Both the position numbers and the translations under genes were made by a program. Positions 1-8,979 of a stretch of 64,000 nucleotides of DNA are shown here, piece after piece (position 1 is the stretch's first letter; each line of letters begins with the position of its first letter). The stretch is from Paenibacillus sp. FSL H8-0048 (GTDB taxonomy: Bacteria > Bacillota > Bacilli > Paenibacillales > Paenibacillaceae), in NCBI RefSeq assembly GCF_038002825.1, contig NZ_JBBODF010000001.1:2728001-2792000 (forward strand), given 5' to 3'. The notes under the pieces are model-generated. The model was not told the origin of the DNA. It saw only the letters and a program-made list of their open reading frames with translations, and did no database searches.

Positions 1-2004
1 TCCGCTGCGTTTCCGGTCATAAGCCTCCTGTACGGCTTCCTTACCGGACACCTCCGCAACCCCGACATTCCACCAGGCGTCATACCCGTGGGTCATCGTC
101 TTCGGCAGCACTTTGATATCGATCAGCGTGGAACGCTCCGACTGGCGGGCCGCAGCAAGGGCCGTGCGAAGCTCCCCAACTGTTGACGCGCGGAAGGTCT
201 GCACTCCATAACCAGCCGCACTCGCCGCATAGTCAATTCGCATCAGGTCGCCGCTGAGCTGGCCGTCCGGTTCGCGGTAGCGGAATTCTGTAGCCATGCT
301 CTCCATTCCCTGCTCCATCTGCAGGTTATTAATGCAGCCGAAGCCTGCATTATCCAGCAGAAGGACGTTAATCTTCCGGTTCTCCTGTAAGCTGGTTACC
401 AGCTCGGAATGCAGCATCTGGTAGCTGCCGTCCCCGACCAGCGCATAGACCTCACGCCCCGGCTCAGCCAGCTTGATGCCCAGTGCCCCGGCAATCTCAT
501 AGCCCATACATGAGAAGCCGTATTCCATATGATAGGTATCCGGCACCTCCGAGTTCCACATCCGCTGCATATCTCCCGGCAGACTGCCCGCCGCTCCAAT
601 GACAATCGCATCCTGCGGAATAGCTTCATTAATGATCCCCAGCACCTGCGTCTGGGTCAGCGAAGTGTCCAGCACCTCTGCATATTCCGGGAGCTTCTCA
701 TCGAGATGTCCGGCTACTTCGGGGGTGAACGACGTTGTAGAGCGCTCCGCTCCCGGCACACCAGCAGCGGCGTTATCGTCAACAACACTCTCCACAGACG
801 CGCTGCCCGCTGGCACGCTATTCCCGGCATTCCCCGGATACTCCACGCCAGCTAAACGTTCTCTCTCCGCAGCCCATGACTTCTTCGCCTGGGTGATCTC
901 ATCCGTGTACGCAGAACGGTATCCCCGCTCCTCCAGCGCTGCGGCTAAGGCGTTCAAGCCTTCGGCAGCATCGCAGACCACCGCCAGCGCGTCCAGCTTG
1001 GCCGCATGATAGGGCGAAGCGTTCAGCGTCAGGAATTCCACCTCGGGATGACTGAACAGACTCTTCGAGGCGGTGGTGAAGTCCGTAAAACGGGTGCCGA
1101 CGCCGATCACCAGATCGGCCTCCGGGGCCAGCGCATTCGCGCAGCCGTTGCCGGTGACACCGATGCCGCCGAGGTTGTACTCGAAGCTGCTGGCTACGGC
1201 ACTTTTACCGGCCTGGGTCTCTCCGAACGGAATGGCGAATTTCCCGGCAAAAGCACGCAGCGCCGCTCCGGCATCCCCATACCGGACACCCCCGCCGCAG
1301 ACCAGCAGCGGCCGCTGTTTCCCGGCAATCAGCTCAGCCGCAGCCGCGATCTCCTGCGGGTGCGGCAGCCGGGCGATGACCCGGTGAATCCGCTTGCGGA
1401 AGAAATCCGCCGGATACTCCCAGGCTTCGCCTTGCACATCCTGCGGCAGCGCAATGGTAACCGCCCCGGTATCTCCCGGATCGGTCAGCACCCGCATCGC
1501 GCTGAGCATTGCCGACATCAGCTGCTCCGGCCGGGTCACCCGGTCCCAGTATTTGCTGACTGCCTTGAAGGCGTCATTAACCGTGATCGACAGATTATGC
1601 GTATGCTCCATCTGCTGGAGCACTGGGTCAGGCTGGCGGGTAGCGAAGGTATCTCCTGGCAGCAGCAGCACAGGAATCTGATTCGCCGTTGCTGTTGCAG
1701 CAGCCGTCAGCATATTAGCAGCTCCAGGACCTACTGAAGCGGTGCACGCCATAATCTTCCGTCTGCGGCTCTGCTTGGCGAATGCCGTTGCCGCGTGAAC
1801 CATCCCTTGCTCATTGCGTCCCTGATAGACGGTCAATTCACCCGGCGCTTCCTGCAGGGCCTGCCCCAATCCAAGTACATTGCCATGCCCGAACACGGTG
1901 AATACCCCGTGCACGAAGCGTTCCGGCCCGCCGCCGTAATCCACGTATTGCTGATTCAGAAATTTAACCAGCGCCTGCGCTGTCGTTAATCGGATACGTT
2001 CCAC
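1..2004 (-). CDS. iolD: IolD, trihydroxycyclohexane-1,2-dione hydrolase (3' end cut by window edge)
   Basis: This is the ThDP-dependent hydrolase that opens the inositol-derived ring (3D-trihydroxycyclohexane-1,2-dione to 5-deoxy-glucuronate), a cytosolic step of myo-inositol catabolism. The minus-strand frame opens at a GTG at 2004, preceded by GGGAGGA six bases upstream, and stays open to base 1. Only the last residues can be missing, because the frame already has 668 codons. Visible family marks are the N-terminal GRNEQGM segment with the ThDP-activating Glu, and the C-terminal GDGSYQM...N cofactor-binding motif near residues 540-570. It lies 23 bases after iolA and is the third gene of iolC-iolA-iolD. 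A low-complexity Ala/Ser/Val/Asp-rich stretch around residues 390-425 (about 730-840) looks like an insertion relative to usual IolD proteins of about 640 residues. The identification is firm; the insertion claim is from memory of family length. Confidence 0.93.
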   Translation of the reverse strand, partial: MERIRLTTAQALVKFLNQQYVDYGGGPERFVHGVFTVFGHGNVLGLGQALQEAPGELTVYQGRNEQGMVHAATAFAKQSRRRKIMACTASVGPGAANMLTAAATATANQIPVLLLPGDTFATRQPDPVLQQMEHTHNLSITVNDAFKAVSKYWDRVTRPEQLMSAMLSAMRVLTDPGDTGAVTIALPQDVQGEAWEYPADFFRKRIHRVIARLPHPQEIAAAAELIAGKQRPLLVCGGGVRYGDAGAALRAFAGKFAIPFGETQAGKSAVASSFEYNLGGIGVTGNGCANALAPEADLVIGVGTRFTDFTTASKSLFSHPEVEFLTLNASPYHAAKLDALAVVCDAAEGLNALAAALEERGYRSAYTDEITQAKKSWAAERERLAGVEYPGNAGNSVPAGSASVESVVDDNAAAGVPGAERSTTSFTPEVAGHLDEKLPEYAEVLDTSLTQTQVLGIINEAIPQDAIVIGAAGSLPGDMQRMWNSEVPDTYHMEYGFSCMGYEIAGALGIKLAEPGREVYALVGDGSYQMLHSELVTSLQENRKINVLLLDNAGFGCINNLQMEQGMESMATEFRYREPDGQLSGDLMRIDYAASAAGYGVQTFRASTVGELRTALAAARQSERSTLIDIKVLPKTMTHGYDAWWNVGVAEVSGKEAVQEAYDRKRSG

Positions 2005-2027
2005 TTCATGTCCTCCCTTCGCCTTGT

Positions 2028-3488
2028 CTACTGCCAGCGGGCAGTGACGACTTTTTTGCGCGTATAGAATTCTACTCCGTCGCTTCCGTTCGCATGAAGA
2101 TCGCCGTAGAACGAATCCTTCCAGCCCGAGAACGGGAAGAAGGCCATCGGCGCAGGCACTCCAACATTGACTCCCAGCATGCCGGACTCGATATGTTCGC
2201 GGAAGTAACGGACTTTACCGCCATTATTCGTAAAGATGCAAGCCCCGTTCGCAAACCGCGAGCGATTCGCAATCTCCACCGCCTCAGCCACACCCTTCAC
2301 CCGGATCACTGACAGCACCGGCGCAAAAATCTCCTCCTGCCAGATCTTCATCTCCTCCGTCACTCCGTCGAACAGCGTAGGTCCGATGAAATAACCTTCT
2401 CCCTGCACCGCCGCATCCTCACGGCCATCCCTGAGCAGCTTCGCGCCTTCGGCGATTCCCTGTTCAATGTAGCTAACAGTTCGCTCTTTATGGCCTTGAC
2501 GGATCACCGGCCCCAGGAACGTATCCTCCTCCAGTCCATTCCCGATGGTCATGCTATTGCACTCCCGCAGCAGGATCGAGATCAGCTCATCAGCGACTTC
2601 CTCCTGTACCGTTACTACCGAGCAGGCCATGCAGCGTTCCCCGGCAGAGCCGAAGGCCGCATTCACTATCTGGGAGGCTGAGGCTTCCAGGTTCGCGTCC
2701 GCCAGCACGATCGAGTGGTTCTTCGCTCCGGCCAGCGCTTGCACGCGCTTGAGATGGTCCGTTCCTTTTTTGTATACATATTCCGCCACCGGCTGTGATC
2801 CGACAAAAGAAATCGCCTTCACATCCGGGTGCTCCAGCAGCCCGTTCACCACCTCATGCGCGCCGTTCACCACATTCAGCACACCCTCCGGCAGTCCGGC
2901 TTCCTCCAGCAGTTCCGCAAGGCGGGCTGCCAGCAGCGGTGTCCGCTCCGAGGGCTTCAGCACAAAGGTATTGCCGCAGGCAATCGCCAGCGGGAACATC
3001 CAGCAAGGCACCATCATCGGGAAATTGAACGGGGTAATCCCGCCGACCACCCCGATTGGGTAACGGTACATCCCCGACTCGATACCAGTAGCAATATCCG
3101 GCAGCTGCCGGCCCATCATCAGTGTCGGAGCACCCGCCGCGAATTCTACGCATTCAATGCCGCGCTGGACCTCGCCGTAGGCTTCTTTGAAGCTTTTGCC
3201 GTTCTCCATGGTGATGATCTTCGCCAGCTTCTCCCAATTCTCGACCAGCAGCTGCTGATATTTGAACAGAATCCGTGCTCTGCGCGGCACCGGTGTTGCG
3301 GACCAGCCTGCAAAAGCTGCCTTAGCCGCCGCCACCGCCCGGTCCACATCGGCTCTGCCGGATAGAGGCGTTCTGCCCAGCAGCTCACCTGTGGCCGGAT
3401 TCACTACCGGCTCCGTCTGCTCCGTATCGGCTGTTACCCATTGCCCGCCGATATAATTTTTGAGTACTTGTGCCGTTTGCTCTGTCAT
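2028..3488 (-). CDS. iolA: IolA/MmsA, (methyl)malonate-semialdehyde dehydrogenase, CoA-acylating
   Basis: It converts malonate semialdehyde (and methylmalonate semialdehyde) to acetyl-CoA (or propionyl-CoA) with NAD and CoA, the last step of inositol breakdown. The 486 residues match the family length. The catalytic cysteine sits in GERCMACS near residue 287, the Rossmann region carries [12 protein letters not shown], and the N-terminus NYIGGQWV is typical of aldehyde dehydrogenases. The start ATG at 3488 has an AAGGAGTGG site upstream. The gene is between iolC (48 bases upstream) and iolD (23 bases downstream), so all three should be on one transcript from the iolC promoter. No anomaly was seen. 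Confidence 0.95.
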   Translation of the reverse strand: MTEQTAQVLKNYIGGQWVTADTEQTEPVVNPATGELLGRTPLSGRADVDRAVAAAKAAFAGWSATPVPRRARILFKYQQLLVENWEKLAKIITMENGKSFKEAYGEVQRGIECVEFAAGAPTLMMGRQLPDIATGIESGMYRYPIGVVGGITPFNFPMMVPCWMFPLAIACGNTFVLKPSERTPLLAARLAELLEEAGLPEGVLNVVNGAHEVVNGLLEHPDVKAISFVGSQPVAEYVYKKGTDHLKRVQALAGAKNHSIVLADANLEASASQIVNAAFGSAGERCMACSVVTVQEEVADELISILLRECNSMTIGNGLEEDTFLGPVIRQGHKERTVSYIEQGIAEGAKLLRDGREDAAVQGEGYFIGPTLFDGVTEEMKIWQEEIFAPVLSVIRVKGVAEAVEIANRSRFANGACIFTNNGGKVRYFREHIESGMLGVNVGVPAPMAFFPFSGWKDSFYGDLHANGSDGVEFYTRKKVVTARWQ

Positions 3489-3536
3489 TTATGTCCACTC
3501 CTTCGGTTCTATATAAAGTCTGCTGACTACCCTTGC

Positions 3537-4547
3537 TTATTGCGCTCCTGCTGTAACCTCCTCGTTGGTCCGCAGGAATTCCTCCAGCTCCTCCAGGGTT
3601 GGCATCGCATCGGAGCAGCTGTGGCGGGAGATGACAATGGAGGCCGAAGCACTGCCGCGCCGCATCGCTTCGCTGACACTGTGCCCGCTCATCAGAGCGT
3701 GGATGAAGGCTGACGCATAGGAATCGCCTGCACCGAACGTCTTGAGGACCTTAGCCGGGAAAATCCCGCTCCGGTGGCTCTGCCCATCCGCTGTATAGCC
3801 GATCGAGCCGCTGCCGCCGTGCTTGATGACCACCAGCTCTGCCTGATGCGAGAACCAGCGGGCTGCCGTCGCCTGATCATCCGCGCCTGCCAGATTGTAC
3901 AGATTCTCCATCATGTCGAATTCTTCGCGCGTGCCGATGATGCAGTGGCTTTTCTCGGCAGCAAGGTTATAGTAGACCGCCGTTTCAGCGGCTGATGTCC
4001 AGGTATAAGGGCGGTAATCGAGATCAAAGAACACGGTCACGTTATGCTTGCGGGCGAATTCCAGCGCCAGGAACACCGCTTCGCGGGAAGGACTCTGCGC
4101 CAGCGCCGTGCCGGAGATGAGCAGCGCCTTGGAGCTGGCGATGTACTCTTCTGAGATCTCCTCCGTGTTCAGCAGCAGATCGGCCACATGGTCGCGGTAC
4201 ATCAGAATGCTGCATTCCTGCGGGCTCTTAATTTCTGTAAAAGCCAGCCCCGTCACCGCACCCGTCCGGTCCACGCAGACCTGGCTGTCGTCGATGCCAT
4301 CCTTTTGCAGATAGCTGCGGATGAACCTGCCCATCTGGTCGTCGGCCAGCTTGCCGATGAAGCCGGTACGCATACCGAGCCGCGCTGCACCGATGATAAT
4401 ATTGGCCGGAGAGCCGCCGACATATTTGGTGAAGGTCATCGTCTCTTCCATCGGCCGCCCGGTCTCATTGGCGTTCAAATCTATACACAACCGGCCAACA
4501 GCAACTACATCCAGCCGCCGGTCAGGGTCGAACTGTAAACCCTTCAT
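3537..4547 (-). CDS. iolC: IolC, 5-dehydro-2-deoxygluconokinase
   Basis: This PfkB/ribokinase-family sugar kinase phosphorylates 5-dehydro-2-deoxy-D-gluconate with ATP in the inositol pathway. Evidence is the N-terminal VVAVGRLCIDLN, the sugar-binding GGSPANI motif near residue 45, and the C-terminal PfkB signature with catalytic Asp, GAGDSYASAF, near residue 271. At 336 residues it has the usual single-domain length. The ATG at 4547 is preceded by AAGGAGG. It is the first gene of the iolC-iolA-iolD run. Its transcript should start near 4752, giving a long leader of about 205 bases that contains short tandem repeats. B. subtilis has an IolC-IolJ route; iolJ is not visible here. Confidence 0.95.
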   Translation of the reverse strand: MKGLQFDPDRRLDVVAVGRLCIDLNANETGRPMEETMTFTKYVGGSPANIIIGAARLGMRTGFIGKLADDQMGRFIRSYLQKDGIDDSQVCVDRTGAVTGLAFTEIKSPQECSILMYRDHVADLLLNTEEISEEYIASSKALLISGTALAQSPSREAVFLALEFARKHNVTVFFDLDYRPYTWTSAAETAVYYNLAAEKSHCIIGTREEFDMMENLYNLAGADDQATAARWFSHQAELVVIKHGGSGSIGYTADGQSHRSGIFPAKVLKTFGAGDSYASAFIHALMSGHSVSEAMRRGSASASIVISRHSCSDAMPTLEELEEFLRTNEEVTAGAQ

Positions 4548-4625
4548 AGTGATGCCTCCTTAATCAAGCTAGGGAAAAGATAGTTCATTCGGCAATACGA
4601 ATGGCTGTAAATCGTCGTCAATTGG

Positions 4626-4695
4626 ACAGTGAAGCTGTGAATCGTACAGTGGAGCTGTACATCGCATAATGAAGTTATAAATCGCATAATCGTAA
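4626..4695. repeat. 20-bp tandem repeat in the iolC leader
   Basis: Units start at 4626, 4646 and 4666, with a partial fourth at 4686. They read approximately ACAGTGAAGCTGTGAATCGT, diverging between copies. The array lies between the predicted iolC transcription start and the iolC ribosome binding site, so it would be transcribed. No function is known to me. Confidence 0.6.
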
Positions 4696-4726
4696 GAACA
4701 GAATGTTTCATTTCATCTCTTGGGGG

Positions 4727-4745
4727 GAGGGTAAGCGCTTAACCT
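4727..4745. promoter_or_regulatory. Operator of the iolC-iolA-iolD promoter
   Basis: The 19-bp sequence GAGGGTAAGCGCTTAACCT contains the 10-bp perfect palindrome TAAGCGCTTA with a central CG, as LacI-family operators have. The identical 19 bp occurs at 8791-8809 before iolG. It lies just downstream of the predicted -10 box, where a bound repressor would block initiation or early elongation. The likely ligand protein is the LacI-type regulator encoded at 5377-6387. CcpA binding (cre) is an alternative because the consensus sequences are related. Confidence 0.75.
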
Positions 4746-4758
4746 AGTTTTCTACTTT

Positions 4759-4787
4759 AGTATAGTTTAGAAGCGCGCTTTTGGCAA
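4759..4787 (-). promoter_or_regulatory. SigA-type promoter of iolC-iolA-iolD
   Basis: On the minus strand TTGCCA (4782-4787) and TATACT (4759-4764) are separated by 17 bases. The spacer holds a perfect palindrome, AAGCGCGCTT (4771-4780), which may be a second, weaker operator half-way up the promoter. The 19-bp iol operator follows directly downstream. Confidence 0.75.
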
Positions 4788-5085
4788 TCCTCAATTTGAA
4801 AGCGGTATCAAAAATCAGGTGGAAGAAGTTGAAGAGGAAGAGCCCCCACGGAAAAATAGGTGGAAAAATGCAGCTTAATTTCTCCATTTTTGGCGATTAG
4901 GAGCAAGCAAGTGGAAAAACAGCACCTACTCTGATTGATTTTGCCGCCGATGTGGATATCGGGATTATTTAAGTGCCATTTTTCCAACTGCTGTCCCACT
5001 GGCGGGCAATCGTTCCTCAGTAGTTGTAGTAAATCCACTTGTTCTCCGCCTAGCACTCGCTGATGCCTAACGGGGAGAGTCGGCT

Positions 5086-5290
5086 GGCACATTGTATTCG
5101 GTTTTTCGCATATATCCTCACCCACGTGCACTCGTCCGGCACATTGTATTCCGTTTTCCGCATACATCTTGCCCACGCGCATTCGTCCGGCCCAATGTAT
5201 TCGGTTTTCCGCATACCTCCGCCCACTCATAGGCTCACTAGCCCATTGTATTCCGTTTTCCGCATACATCCGGTCCACGTCCCCCACACA
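5086..5290. repeat. Minisatellite A: four copies of a 51-52-bp unit
   Basis: Units begin at 5086, 5138, 5189 and 5240 (spacing 52, 51, 51). Each has a core near ATTGTATTCGGTTTTCCGCA followed by a more variable CCCAC...TCGTCC linker. Several copies can fold as TATtCGG-TTTT-CCGcATA. The open frames across it on both strands arise because 51 is a multiple of three; they have no ribosome binding site or family match, so I treat the array as non-coding. The rest of the gap 4790-5085 shows nothing I can name. Confidence 0.8.
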
Positions 5291-5320
5291 CCTGCGCTCT
5301 TCCACACTACTACAGCACAC

Positions 5321-5359
5321 AAAAAGGACCTGCTCCCAGCCGCAGCCGGAACAGGTCTT
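5321..5359 (-). terminator. Terminator of the LacI-family regulator gene
   Basis: Read on the minus strand, a GACCTG...CAGGTC stem with a 19-base loop region ends in CCTTTTTG. It lies directly after the stop codon at 5377. Confidence 0.7.
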
Positions 5360-5376
5360 GAGTAGATAGTGTGTGG

Positions 5377-6387
5377 TTAGTGCGGAACCGGACCGGTCGA
5401 ATGGCGGATGACCAGCTCGGGCATCAGCATGATTTTGCGCTTGGGGCTGGCGGGGTTGCTGATCGCTTCATTCAGCAGAAGCATCGCCTGCTCGGTCATC
5501 TCGCGCAGAGGCTGGGCGATACTGGTCAGCGAGGGATGGCAGATTTCGGCCAGCATCGTATTGTCGAAGCCCACTACGGACAGGTCGCGGGGAATCGACA
5601 GGCCGGCACTGCGCGCCTCCTTGAGCACCCCGATCGCCAGCAGGTCATTGCAGGCAAAAATGGCGGTCGGGCGTATCTCTTGTGCCTGGTTCAGCATTTC
5701 TGCCGCTGCCGTGCGTCCGTTCTCCAGTGTAGCCGAGGTGTGGATCAGATTCGCCGGATTGTCAAAAGAAATCCCTGCCGCCTTCAACGCATCCAGGAAC
5801 CCCTCCACCCGCAGCCTGCTCCCCGGCAGATTGTCAGAGATCACTCCCAGTCTGCGGTGACCGAGGGACAGCAAATATTCCGTGGCCTGATAGCCGCCTT
5901 TGTAATCATCGACGGTGACACTGTTGCCCTCCAGCATACGGATATCGGCTGAGAACAGCACGAGCGGCACATGATCAGCCACCATTCCGCGAATCAGCTC
6001 AGGATTCCCCGTATGAGAGGCAATGATCAGGCCATCCACCCGTTTACGCAGCAGCAGCGAGATGTACCGGGCCGCCTTCTCGTCGCTGCGGTCAGTACTG
6101 CATACGATTAAGTCGCTGCCCTGCTCCTGGGCAACATCTTCGATGCCGCGGGCTGTCTCCGCAAAAAAAGGATTGGCAATATCGGGAATCATCAGCCCGA
6201 TGGTCCCCGTCCGGCGGCTGGTCAGAGCAGAAGCTACCAGACTGGGCTGGTAGTTCAGCTCCTCCATGACCCGTGCTACTTTTTCCCGCGTCTTGTCGCT
6301 GATCCGGCCGCTCTTATTCAATACCTTCGACACCGTAGCGATAGAGACGCCTGCTTCCCGTGCCACATCATAGATTGTAGGTTTCAT
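5377..6387 (-). CDS. LacI-family transcriptional regulator of the iol locus
   Basis: The protein of 336 residues has an N-terminal LacI helix-turn-helix (TIYDVAREAGVSIATVSKVL, residues 4-23) and a hinge helix (YQPSLVASALTSRRTGTIG). A periplasmic-binding-protein-like effector domain follows, with VVGFDNTMLAEICHPSLTSI near the C-terminus. It lies between the two iol half-operons, both of which carry an identical LacI-style palindrome at their promoters. The inference is that this protein represses them until an inositol-derived inducer binds. In B. subtilis this job is done by IolR, a DeoR-family protein, so the regulator class differs. No copy of the iol operator was seen at its own promoter. 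Confidence 0.92.
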   Translation of the reverse strand: MKPTIYDVAREAGVSIATVSKVLNKSGRISDKTREKVARVMEELNYQPSLVASALTSRRTGTIGLMIPDIANPFFAETARGIEDVAQEQGSDLIVCSTDRSDEKAARYISLLLRKRVDGLIIASHTGNPELIRGMVADHVPLVLFSADIRMLEGNSVTVDDYKGGYQATEYLLSLGHRRLGVISDNLPGSRLRVEGFLDALKAAGISFDNPANLIHTSATLENGRTAAAEMLNQAQEIRPTAIFACNDLLAIGVLKEARSAGLSIPRDLSVVGFDNTMLAEICHPSLTSIAQPLREMTEQAMLLLNEAISNPASPKRKIMLMPELVIRHSTGPVPH

Positions 6388-6428
6388 GGTTTAAGCCCGC
6401 CTTTGCGTTCATGCCTTCTAATAACTAG

Positions 6429-6457
6429 ATTATAAGGAAGTCCTCCAGCGCTGTCTA
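6429..6457 (-). promoter_or_regulatory. SigA-type promoter of the LacI-family regulator gene
   Basis: On the minus strand TAGACA (6452-6457), 17 bases, then TATAAT (6429-6434), about 40 bases upstream of the ATG at 6387. The remainder of the gap up to the iolB terminator (6458-6793) is AT-richer and shows no gene I can support. Confidence 0.7.
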
Positions 6458-6791
6458 TTTCAACAGGTGTGCCGCCACAGATTGGTTTACCGGTTAACAC
6501 AGGTCAGCTCCGCCAGTTCGCGCAAGTCCTGTTACTTTCCGCAAATCCTGCACATAATGCAACATCCTCTCTCCGCATAGTCTCCAAACGCAGATTTGTT
6601 GTACTTTTAGCAGGATTCAGCCTCCTTCTGGCAACCTTCTGGAGATATTGTTGCATTCCCTGCAACATCTCTGCCAAACTTCCAGCTATCTATTCCTCAT
6701 TGTTGCAAAACATACAGCATTTCGCACAAAAGCCAACTCCGAATCACTATATCGACAACGTCGCAACGTTTCATTGGGGTTGTAATGGCAG

Positions 6792-6820
6792 AAAAGGCCT
6801 CCGCCCAGCGGAAGCCTTAA
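6792..6820 (-). terminator. Terminator of iolG-iolB
   Basis: A stem AAGGCTTCCGC / GCGGAGGCCTT with a three-base loop is followed on the minus strand by TTCT. It stands about 35 bases after the iolB stop codon. Confidence 0.8.
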
Positions 6821-6852
6821 GATTACTCTATGAAACTGCCTACGTCACCCGT

Positions 6853-7683
6853 TCACTCTTCCTTGGCAGGCCCGCCTGCACTCGGCTTGAACAGCCACTC
6901 ATGGTCGGGATCATTGTGGAACACCCACGTACGGACGGGTCCGGCCATTACGTTAAGATAATAGGAGTCATATCCCGGCGGTGCAGAGACAGGGTGATAC
7001 CCCTCCGGCACCAGCACGATGCTCCTATCCGGGACAGCAATAGTCTCGTCGAGACTTCGGTCATCATTGTAGACCCGCTGCACCACGAAGCCCTTGGCGG
7101 GATTGACCCTGTGATAGTACGTCTCCTCTAGGTAGGATTCCGCCGGCAGGTTATCCTGGTCATGCTTGTGCGGCGGATAGCTGGACCAATTGCCGCCGCC
7201 CGTGCGCACCTCGACCACCAGCAGGCTCTCGGCTACGCTGTGCTCCGGCAGGATATTAACGACTTTGCGGGTCATGCTGCCATAGCCGCGGTCCTCGATT
7301 GCCGCATCTGATGGGGTAATCAGCCGTGCCGGATATTTACCGCTTCCCGGAGCAAGGCAGACCCCAAGCTCCAGCTCTGTCAATGCGCTAACCTCATAAT
7401 GCGCTCCCGCCGGAACATATACAGCATAAGGAGCCTTGTCTTCAAAGACCGACATCCGTCCGCCGATGTCGGCGAACCGCTCGCCATCCACCACTATATC
7501 TGCTTTGCCTGCCAGCAGCACCAGGCAGATCTCTTTCCCACCGCTATCACGTTCCAGGGTAGCCCCGGCCTGCAATTGGTACACCTCGAACCCGACATAT
7601 TTCCATCCGGCGCTCTCCGGGCTGACCGCAGCGATACAGCCATCCTTATCCGGCGCTCCGGCCTTAACGAGTAAATCAGGCAT
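6853..7683 (-). CDS. iolB: IolB, 5-deoxy-glucuronate isomerase
   Basis: This cupin-fold isomerase converts 5-deoxy-glucuronate to 5-dehydro-2-deoxygluconate, the product then phosphorylated by IolC. The 276 residues match the family length. Typical segments are SSYPPHKHDQD with metal-binding histidines (about residues 165-175), LEETYYHRVNPAKGFVVQRVY, and DRSIVLVPEGYHPVSAPPGY in the C-terminal cupin. The ATG at 7683 follows an AGAGGAGG site ten bases upstream. It is the second gene after iolG (39-base gap), and a strong terminator follows it. Confidence 0.95.
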   Translation of the reverse strand: MPDLLVKAGAPDKDGCIAAVSPESAGWKYVGFEVYQLQAGATLERDSGGKEICLVLLAGKADIVVDGERFADIGGRMSVFEDKAPYAVYVPAGAHYEVSALTELELGVCLAPGSGKYPARLITPSDAAIEDRGYGSMTRKVVNILPEHSVAESLLVVEVRTGGGNWSSYPPHKHDQDNLPAESYLEETYYHRVNPAKGFVVQRVYNDDRSLDETIAVPDRSIVLVPEGYHPVSAPPGYDSYYLNVMAGPVRTWVFHNDPDHEWLFKPSAGGPAKEE

Positions 7684-7722
7684 CTTCGTTCATCCTCCTC
7701 TGTCTTCAATATCTGTATCCGC

Positions 7723-8772
7723 TTACAAGGCTTGCAGTTCAGAAAACCCTGCTTCCGCAGCAGTCACAGACAGCTTGACGGGAAGTCCGCTCAGATACGA
7801 TTGTCTGGCCGCTTCAGCAATGAGCTGTGCGGCTTCGCCGTCACGGCCGCTGCAAATGACAGGCTCCTGGAGCCTTACCGAACGGGCAAATGCAACAATC
7901 TCCTCCATAAATGCCTGGTTATAGCGCTCCAGGAAGAAATGCTCCGGCTGATCGCGGGTAACCGAAGTCGCGGTGGATACCTCCACTGTTGTCGGGCGGC
8001 AGTTGTCGGCCGTTGCCGAACCCAGCGTCCCGAAGACCTCGACCCGTTGATCATAGCCGTATACAGCCTTCCGGCTGTTGTCGATCACACAGATCGCCCC
8101 GTTCACGAATGTCAGTGTAATGACGGCGGTGTCCACATCCCCGCAACGGCCGAACATCGGATCAATCAGATTCGCCCCCCGGGTGTAGACCTCGGCCACT
8201 TCACTGCCTACCAGATAACGGGCCATATCGAAATCATGAATCGTCATATCCATGAACATTCCGCCCGAAGACCGTACATAGGCCTCACCGGGAGGCTGCG
8301 GGTCACGCGAGGTGATCTTCACAATATGCGGATTTCCCAGTTCCCCAGATTGAACCAGCCGCTTCAGCTTGCGGAAGCTGGGGTCCATCCGGCGGTTGAA
8401 GCCCACTTGCAGCAGCACACCAGCGTCCTCTGCCGCCTGCAAGGCCCGCTGGGTTTCTTCCGAGGAGAGACTGATGGGCTTCTCACAGAAAATATGTTTA
8501 CCCGCAAGCGCAGCCCGCTCAATCCAGGACGCATGCGAATCGGTCGGCGTGCAGATGAACACCGCTTCAATCTCAGGATCATTCAGTATATCTTCACCCG
8601 CAGCAAAAACAGAGCCAAGCCCCCTGCTCTCTGCCCAGGCCAGCAATTCCTCACTCATCATAGCTTCAGCTATGGACTTCAGCTTGAACGACGGCATCGC
8701 ACGCAGATTGTCAGCGTGGAGGCGGCCGATTCTCCCCGCACCGATAATGCCAACTACAATCGGTTTAACCAT
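7723..8772 (-). CDS. iolG: IolG, inositol 2-dehydrogenase (Gfo/Idh/MocA family)
   Basis: It oxidises myo-inositol to scyllo-inosose with NAD, the entry step of the pathway. The protein has 349 residues with an N-terminal Rossmann GIIGAGRIGRLHADNL and the family EKPIS motif near residue 97 containing the catalytic Lys. The MTIHDFDMARYL segment carries the Asp and His of the active site (about residues 170-180). It is first in the iolG-iolB operon, with a GAGGAGG site before the ATG at 8772. Its promoter bears the same operator as iolC. A related dehydrogenase acting on another cyclitol cannot be excluded, but the iolB neighbour supports IolG. Confidence 0.92.
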   Translation of the reverse strand: MVKPIVVGIIGAGRIGRLHADNLRAMPSFKLKSIAEAMMSEELLAWAESRGLGSVFAAGEDILNDPEIEAVFICTPTDSHASWIERAALAGKHIFCEKPISLSSEETQRALQAAEDAGVLLQVGFNRRMDPSFRKLKRLVQSGELGNPHIVKITSRDPQPPGEAYVRSSGGMFMDMTIHDFDMARYLVGSEVAEVYTRGANLIDPMFGRCGDVDTAVITLTFVNGAICVIDNSRKAVYGYDQRVEVFGTLGSATADNCRPTTVEVSTATSVTRDQPEHFFLERYNQAFMEEIVAFARSVRLQEPVICSGRDGEAAQLIAEAARQSYLSGLPVKLSVTAAEAGFSELQAL

Positions 8773-8790
8773 GTTCGCTTATCCTCCTCA

Positions 8791-8809
8791 GAGGGTAAGC
8801 GCTTAACCT
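8791..8809. promoter_or_regulatory. Operator of the iolG-iolB promoter
   Basis: The 19 bp are identical to the operator at 4727-4745 (GAGGGTAAGCGCTTAACCT) and again lie just downstream of the -10 box. Two exact copies at the two promoters of one pathway are strong evidence of co-regulation. Confidence 0.78.
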
Positions 8810-8819
8810 TCCCGAGAAT

Positions 8820-8848
8820 AGTATACTTCATGCCCGGGAAAGCTTCAA
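8820..8848 (-). promoter_or_regulatory. SigA-type promoter of iolG-iolB
   Basis: On the minus strand TTGAAG (8843-8848), 17 bases, then TATACT (8820-8825). The -10 sequence and the operator spacing mirror the iolC promoter. Confidence 0.68.
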
Positions 8849-8979
8849 GCAAATCTTTTCTCCAAAAGATCAGATAAGCGTAGGCCGAAATAAAATAGGA
8901 AATGGATACTGTGAGATTTCTCTTTAACAATCAAATGAATCCTATAATATGCAAGTTAGAACAGGAAATGAGGTGTCTC

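Noticed and set aside
4729..4744. iol palindromes as CcpA cre sites only
   Set aside because: The two sites are identical over 19 bp and flank a local LacI-family gene, so a dedicated operator is more likely; cre overlap cannot be fully excluded.
4808..5320. Open frame of 170 codons on the minus strand over minisatellite A, and plus-strand frames over the same repeats
   Set aside because: The frames follow from a repeat unit divisible by three. No ribosome binding site or family match was seen.
6469..7131. 220-codon plus-strand frame upstream of and across the iolB end
   Set aside because: Overlaps the iolB terminator and coding region on the opposite strand and has no binding site.
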